Source of the DNA: an uncultured Chitinophagaceae bacterium
Lineage (GTDB): Bacteria; Bacteroidota; Bacteroidia; Chitinophagales; Chitinophagaceae
Assembly: GCA_946885335.1 (NCBI GenBank)
Contig: CAMPGG010000115.1
Span: 1-9,824 of the forward strand
Length of the DNA: 9,824 bases
Direction of reading: 5' to 3'
A model generated the notes under the pieces. That model was given only the letters and a program-made list of their open reading frames with translations, did not search any database and was not told the origin of the DNA. Shown here in pieces: positions 7,271 to 9,824 of the stretch; position 1 is the first letter of the stretch, and every line of letters begins with the position of its first letter. The position numbers and the translations under genes are program-made.

Positions 7271-8755
7271 TCATTCCCGGATTGTATATACATAACAACC
7301 GAATGCCTCTTTTACCAATTTCACATTATAGGAGCGTTCCAGTTCCTGTTTCATGGCCGGTTGGCTGACAACAATGAATTTGCCGGGTTTAAGTGAATCC
7401 AGGTTATCCTGGAAATGTATATCGACATTTCTGGATTGTAACCAAATGATGTAAAAATCAATTTGTCCGTGACAACTTCTGCAATCGTCATAACAAAAAA
7501 CATAACCGTTTAAATCCTTGTTATTTCGTATTGCTTGTTGTATAAACAAACCCTGGTTACGCTCCTGTACATCAATATCCCACGGACTTACTACAGAAAA
7601 ATGTTTATTGTGTGTGTATACCAGCCGAAATGGATAAACAAATACCAGGGCAAATAAAATTGAAGCTACCAGTAACTTTATAATCAATGAAGAGGGTAAA
7701 TATTTTTCTAGAAAAAACCAAAATGCATGAAGCAGCAAAGCAATTTGCAAAGCTAAAAATGGATAAATGGGAACATCATACCAATATAATTTTGTATTGG
7801 AAATAGAAATCACTAAAAGATAAAAAATCACTATTACTAAATTAAAAACGGTAATATTTTTAATTTTTTGCGACCGGGCTAAGAAACCGAAAATAAAAGC
7901 AGGAAGCAGGAAAAGATACCAGTACAGATACCGCCAGGTAAAAAGATTTGAAAAATACCAGTTAAATGGGTAACTGTGTTTGTTCAATGCTTTGGGGTAA
8001 CTTCCTAATTCACCATTCCAAACTGCATTGATGTAGCCAGGATTATAATGATCTCTTAAAAGGTAATATCCAATAACAATAACCAGGAATAATATGACTC
8101 CTGTATAAAACCATTTATTCTTTAATACCAGGAGCAATTTTTTTTGCATCAGTGCATAAATAAAAATTGCAGGCAGAAAAAACAATCCCGCTACTCCTTT
8201 GGTAAGCGAAGCTAAAATGATAAAGCTGAAAAAAGCAATCAGCCATTTATTTAAAGTGGTTTTACAATATAAATAAAAGGAGAAACAGTAAATAGTGGTG
8301 AATAAAGTTAACAGCGCATCAAAATCTCCAGTACGACCAGCATGGTTGTAAATAAAAGGGTAAGTACTGGCAAACACGGCACCAGCCAAAAAGCCAAGCC
8401 ATGGTTTATTGAAATACCTTGTAGAAAAAATCCATAATACTAAACCGGTTAAAATACTGGCCATTGCAGATGGAAACCTGACTGCCCATTCACTCACGCC
8501 AAACACATTCATAGAAATAACCTGTAACCAGATAAGTAATGGAGGCTTGGTATTCCACATATCAGGCATGCCATCAAAATAAGTGACAATCCAATTGCCA
8601 TTGAGATACATATTCAAGGCATTTGTAGCTGTACGTCCTTCATCCCAGATACGAATGGGAATAAACCCCAGGTTGTATAAAAATGAAAAAATAAGAAGCA
8701 GTAAAAGAATTGAAAAACTGGCTATCCGGCCATAGGGGTTAGATTGCATCTGCAT
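7271..8755 (-). CDS. GT39/ArnT-like integral membrane glycosyltransferase
   Basis: A polytopic protein of 494 residues from the ATG at 8755, with about ten or more hydrophobic helices up to residue 380 and a soluble C-terminal region of about 110 residues. GT-C hallmarks: an acidic pair in the first periplasmic loop (WDEGR, 37-41), NTKPPLLIWL (68-77), EWAVRFPSA (89-97), GRTGDFDALLT (140-150), LTKG (184-187) and SNTKLYWYDVPIYPFLAL (319-336). Known relatives (ArnT, PMT) use polyprenyl-phosphate sugars to glycosylate lipid A, proteins or other acceptors on the periplasmic side; this acceptor is unknown. A TTG at 8806 would extend the frame by 17 polar residues, but the ATG at 8755 places the first membrane helix normally. 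The tail holds CYDDCRSCH (421-429), a tight Cys cluster. The gene follows the T9SS gene by 119 bp and precedes the aminosugar operon by 132 bp on the same strand, so it may act on that operon's lipid-linked product. Confidence 0.85.
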   Translation of the reverse strand: MQMQSNPYGRIASFSILLLLLIFSFLYNLGFIPIRIWDEGRTATNALNMYLNGNWIVTYFDGMPDMWNTKPPLLIWLQVISMNVFGVSEWAVRFPSAMASILTGLVLWIFSTRYFNKPWLGFLAGAVFASTYPFIYNHAGRTGDFDALLTLFTTIYCFSFYLYCKTTLNKWLIAFFSFIILASLTKGVAGLFFLPAIFIYALMQKKLLLVLKNKWFYTGVILFLVIVIGYYLLRDHYNPGYINAVWNGELGSYPKALNKHSYPFNWYFSNLFTWRYLYWYLFLLPAFIFGFLARSQKIKNITVFNLVIVIFYLLVISISNTKLYWYDVPIYPFLALQIALLLHAFWFFLEKYLPSSLIIKLLVASILFALVFVYPFRLVYTHNKHFSVVSPWDIDVQERNQGLFIQQAIRNNKDLNGYVFCYDDCRSCHGQIDFYIIWLQSRNVDIHFQDNLDSLKPGKFIVVSQPAMKQELERSYNVKLVKEAFGCYVYTIRE

Positions 8756-8874
8756 TAGTTTGGCATCATTAAAATTAATAAAATAAGCAGATAATCCTAA
8801 TCCCAAACAATTTTGAAAAGGCCTTCGCTATGATTTATTATTTATAATCAGTGCCACCTGGTTTCAGATGATGG

Positions 8875-9824
8875 CTATTTCCTAAACATTTTTTTGGATA
8901 TTTTTTCATCACCACAAATCATTTCTACAATATACATTCCAGCAGGTAAATGGCTGATGTTTACCTGTAAGTTATTTACAAGTGGAAAGATGGTACTACT
9001 CATTATTTTTTTTCCATCAGCAGTAAGGATATTCATTACCGCCATTTGTTTGTCGCCACTTTCTATATGCAACATCATAACATCTGAAACAGGATTCGGG
9101 GAAATAGAAAAAGAAAAAGTAACTGGTTTTGGAATGCCTAAGTTTTTAACCTGGCTATAAGTAATCCTGCCATGCGGATCTTTAATCTGAATCCTGTAAT
9201 ATATTTTTGAATGATCCTGAACGGATTTCAAATCTTTATCTGTAAATATAAAAACGTCATTCTCCATACATTCATCTTTCAAATTTTCTTTATTCTGCCA
9301 GCTTATTCCATCCACGCTTCTCTGCAGTGTATAAACAACATTACAATCACCCTTAGTTACCCATTTGATTTCTGATTGATTATCATTAACAAGACGAACA
9401 TGTAATGAGCTATTAGTTTCGGGCAATACAATAAATCCTTCAAACTGGAATAGTGTTATTGAATTCGCGGATACTGTGTTAGAGTATGGATAGCCAATAA
9501 CCTGGTCACTCATTGGATTTACCTGTGTATATACAGGTGATTGATCTGTAATACTTGTTCCTGAAAACTCGAACCGCGTACAAAAGGGTAAAGAAGAATA
9601 ATTGTTTATCGTTAAATCAATTGTTCTTTCAATATTGTCTTTGTTGATGACAAAAACATTCAGTTTATTAAAAGTTTCATCATACACTGCATAGGAACGG
9701 AGATATTCACTGCCAGCACCTGAACGTATCGTTTCCACTAATGTTGGCAGTATGCCATTTCCCCAAATCGATAAAGCAAGGCCATTTGCATTCATTTGGC
9801 TACTGCTGCTTAATACATCATCTA
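8875..9824 (-). CDS. T9SS-secreted protein, C-terminal part (5' end beyond window), possible glycoside hydrolase C-terminal region
   Basis: The reading frame stays open to the right window edge: nine codons upstream of the first Met (9795) read DVLSSSSQ and similar without a stop, so this is the C-terminal portion of a larger protein. The visible part has three regions, numbered from that Met. Residues 1-126 form a beta-rich segment (ALSIWGNGILPTLVE, KLNVFVINKDNIERTIDL, ANSITLFQFEG) like the C-terminal sandwich of GH30/39/51-type glycosidases. Residues about 127-222 look like a fibronectin-III-like module (TLQRSVDGISWQ, KIYYRIQIKDPHG). Residues 225-306 are a type A T9SS sorting domain: FSISPNPVSD, ILTADGKKI, NISHLPAGMYIVE and a basic end KKMFRK. 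Such proteins are exported by Sec, cross the outer membrane through T9SS, and have this domain removed or exchanged for a lipopolysaccharide anchor. The glycosidase idea rests on fold-like patterns only; the catalytic domain is not in view. Confidence 0.85.
   Translation of the reverse strand, partial: DDVLSSSSQMNANGLALSIWGNGILPTLVETIRSGAGSEYLRSYAVYDETFNKLNVFVINKDNIERTIDLTINNYSSLPFCTRFEFSGTSITDQSPVYTQVNPMSDQVIGYPYSNTVSANSITLFQFEGFIVLPETNSSLHVRLVNDNQSEIKWVTKGDCNVVYTLQRSVDGISWQNKENLKDECMENDVFIFTDKDLKSVQDHSKIYYRIQIKDPHGRITYSQVKNLGIPKPVTFSFSISPNPVSDVMMLHIESGDKQMAVMNILTADGKKIMSSTIFPLVNNLQVNISHLPAGMYIVEMICGDEKISKKMFRK

Noticed and set aside
8756..8806. TTG-initiated extension of the GT39-like gene
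   Set aside because: It adds 17 polar residues with no family resemblance. The ATG at 8755 gives a normal short N-terminus before the first membrane helix.
8855..8870. Hairpin (CACCTG-GTTT-CAGATG) just after the T9SS gene stop, considered as a terminator
   Set aside because: The stem is 6 bp with a wobble pair and no T-run follows on the minus strand.
9795..9824. Treating the Met at 9795 as the true start of the T9SS gene
   Set aside because: The frame stays open to the window edge and the N-terminus there has no signal peptide, which T9SS cargo requires.

Overview
The window looks like chromosomal DNA from a low-GC member of the Bacteroidota, plausibly a Chitinophagaceae-like bacterium. 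The signs are a type IX secretion (T9SS) type A sorting domain, a DUF3347 protein, starts mostly without Shine-Dalgarno motifs, intergenic boxes matching the Bacteroidota TAnnTTTG promoter element, and A/T-rich octamer-type intergenic repeats. The family-level placement is inference. No tRNA, rRNA, CRISPR array, insertion sequence or phage gene is visible.

Layout from left to right. Bases 1-159 are non-coding and carry short reiterated A/T-rich motifs. A minus-strand ABC-F translation factor of the YheS type follows (160-2151). A divergent intergenic region (2152-2438) carries two mirror-image -7-like promoter boxes. Two plus-strand genes encode envelope proteins: a membrane-anchored DUF3347 protein (2439-3059) and a lipoprotein N-acetylmuramoyl-L-alanine amidase of the Amidase_2/PGRP fold (3138-3737). 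They converge on a minus-strand block.

The minus-strand block, read in transcription order from right to left, starts with the C-terminal part of a T9SS-secreted, possibly glycosidase-like protein that is cut by the right window edge (8875-9824). Next is a GT39/ArnT-like polytopic glycosyltransferase (7271-8755). After a 132-bp gap holding a nested inverted repeat comes a tightly packed four-gene operon (7138 down to 3759): a WxcM/FdtA-type dTDP-sugar 3,4-ketoisomerase, a WecD-like GNAT N-acyltransferase, a DegT/FdtB-type PLP sugar aminotransferase, and a GT2 glycosyltransferase with two C-terminal membrane helices (GtrB/ArnC/DPM1-like). Junctions within the operon are a 13-bp overlap, an 8-bp gap and an 8-bp overlap.

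Inferred joint function: the operon would turn dTDP-4-keto-6-deoxyglucose, whose synthesis genes (rmlA/rmlB) are not in this window, into a dTDP-3-acylamino-3,6-dideoxyhexose such as Fuc3NAc or Qui3NAc. The GT2 could then load it onto undecaprenyl phosphate, and the adjacent GT39-like enzyme could move it to a periplasmic or outer-membrane acceptor. This would parallel the ArnB-ArnC-ArnT logic of lipid A modification, built on a 3-amino sugar and with a GNAT enzyme in place of the usual left-handed beta-helix acetyltransferase. The enzyme families are well supported; the end-to-end pathway is a hypothesis.
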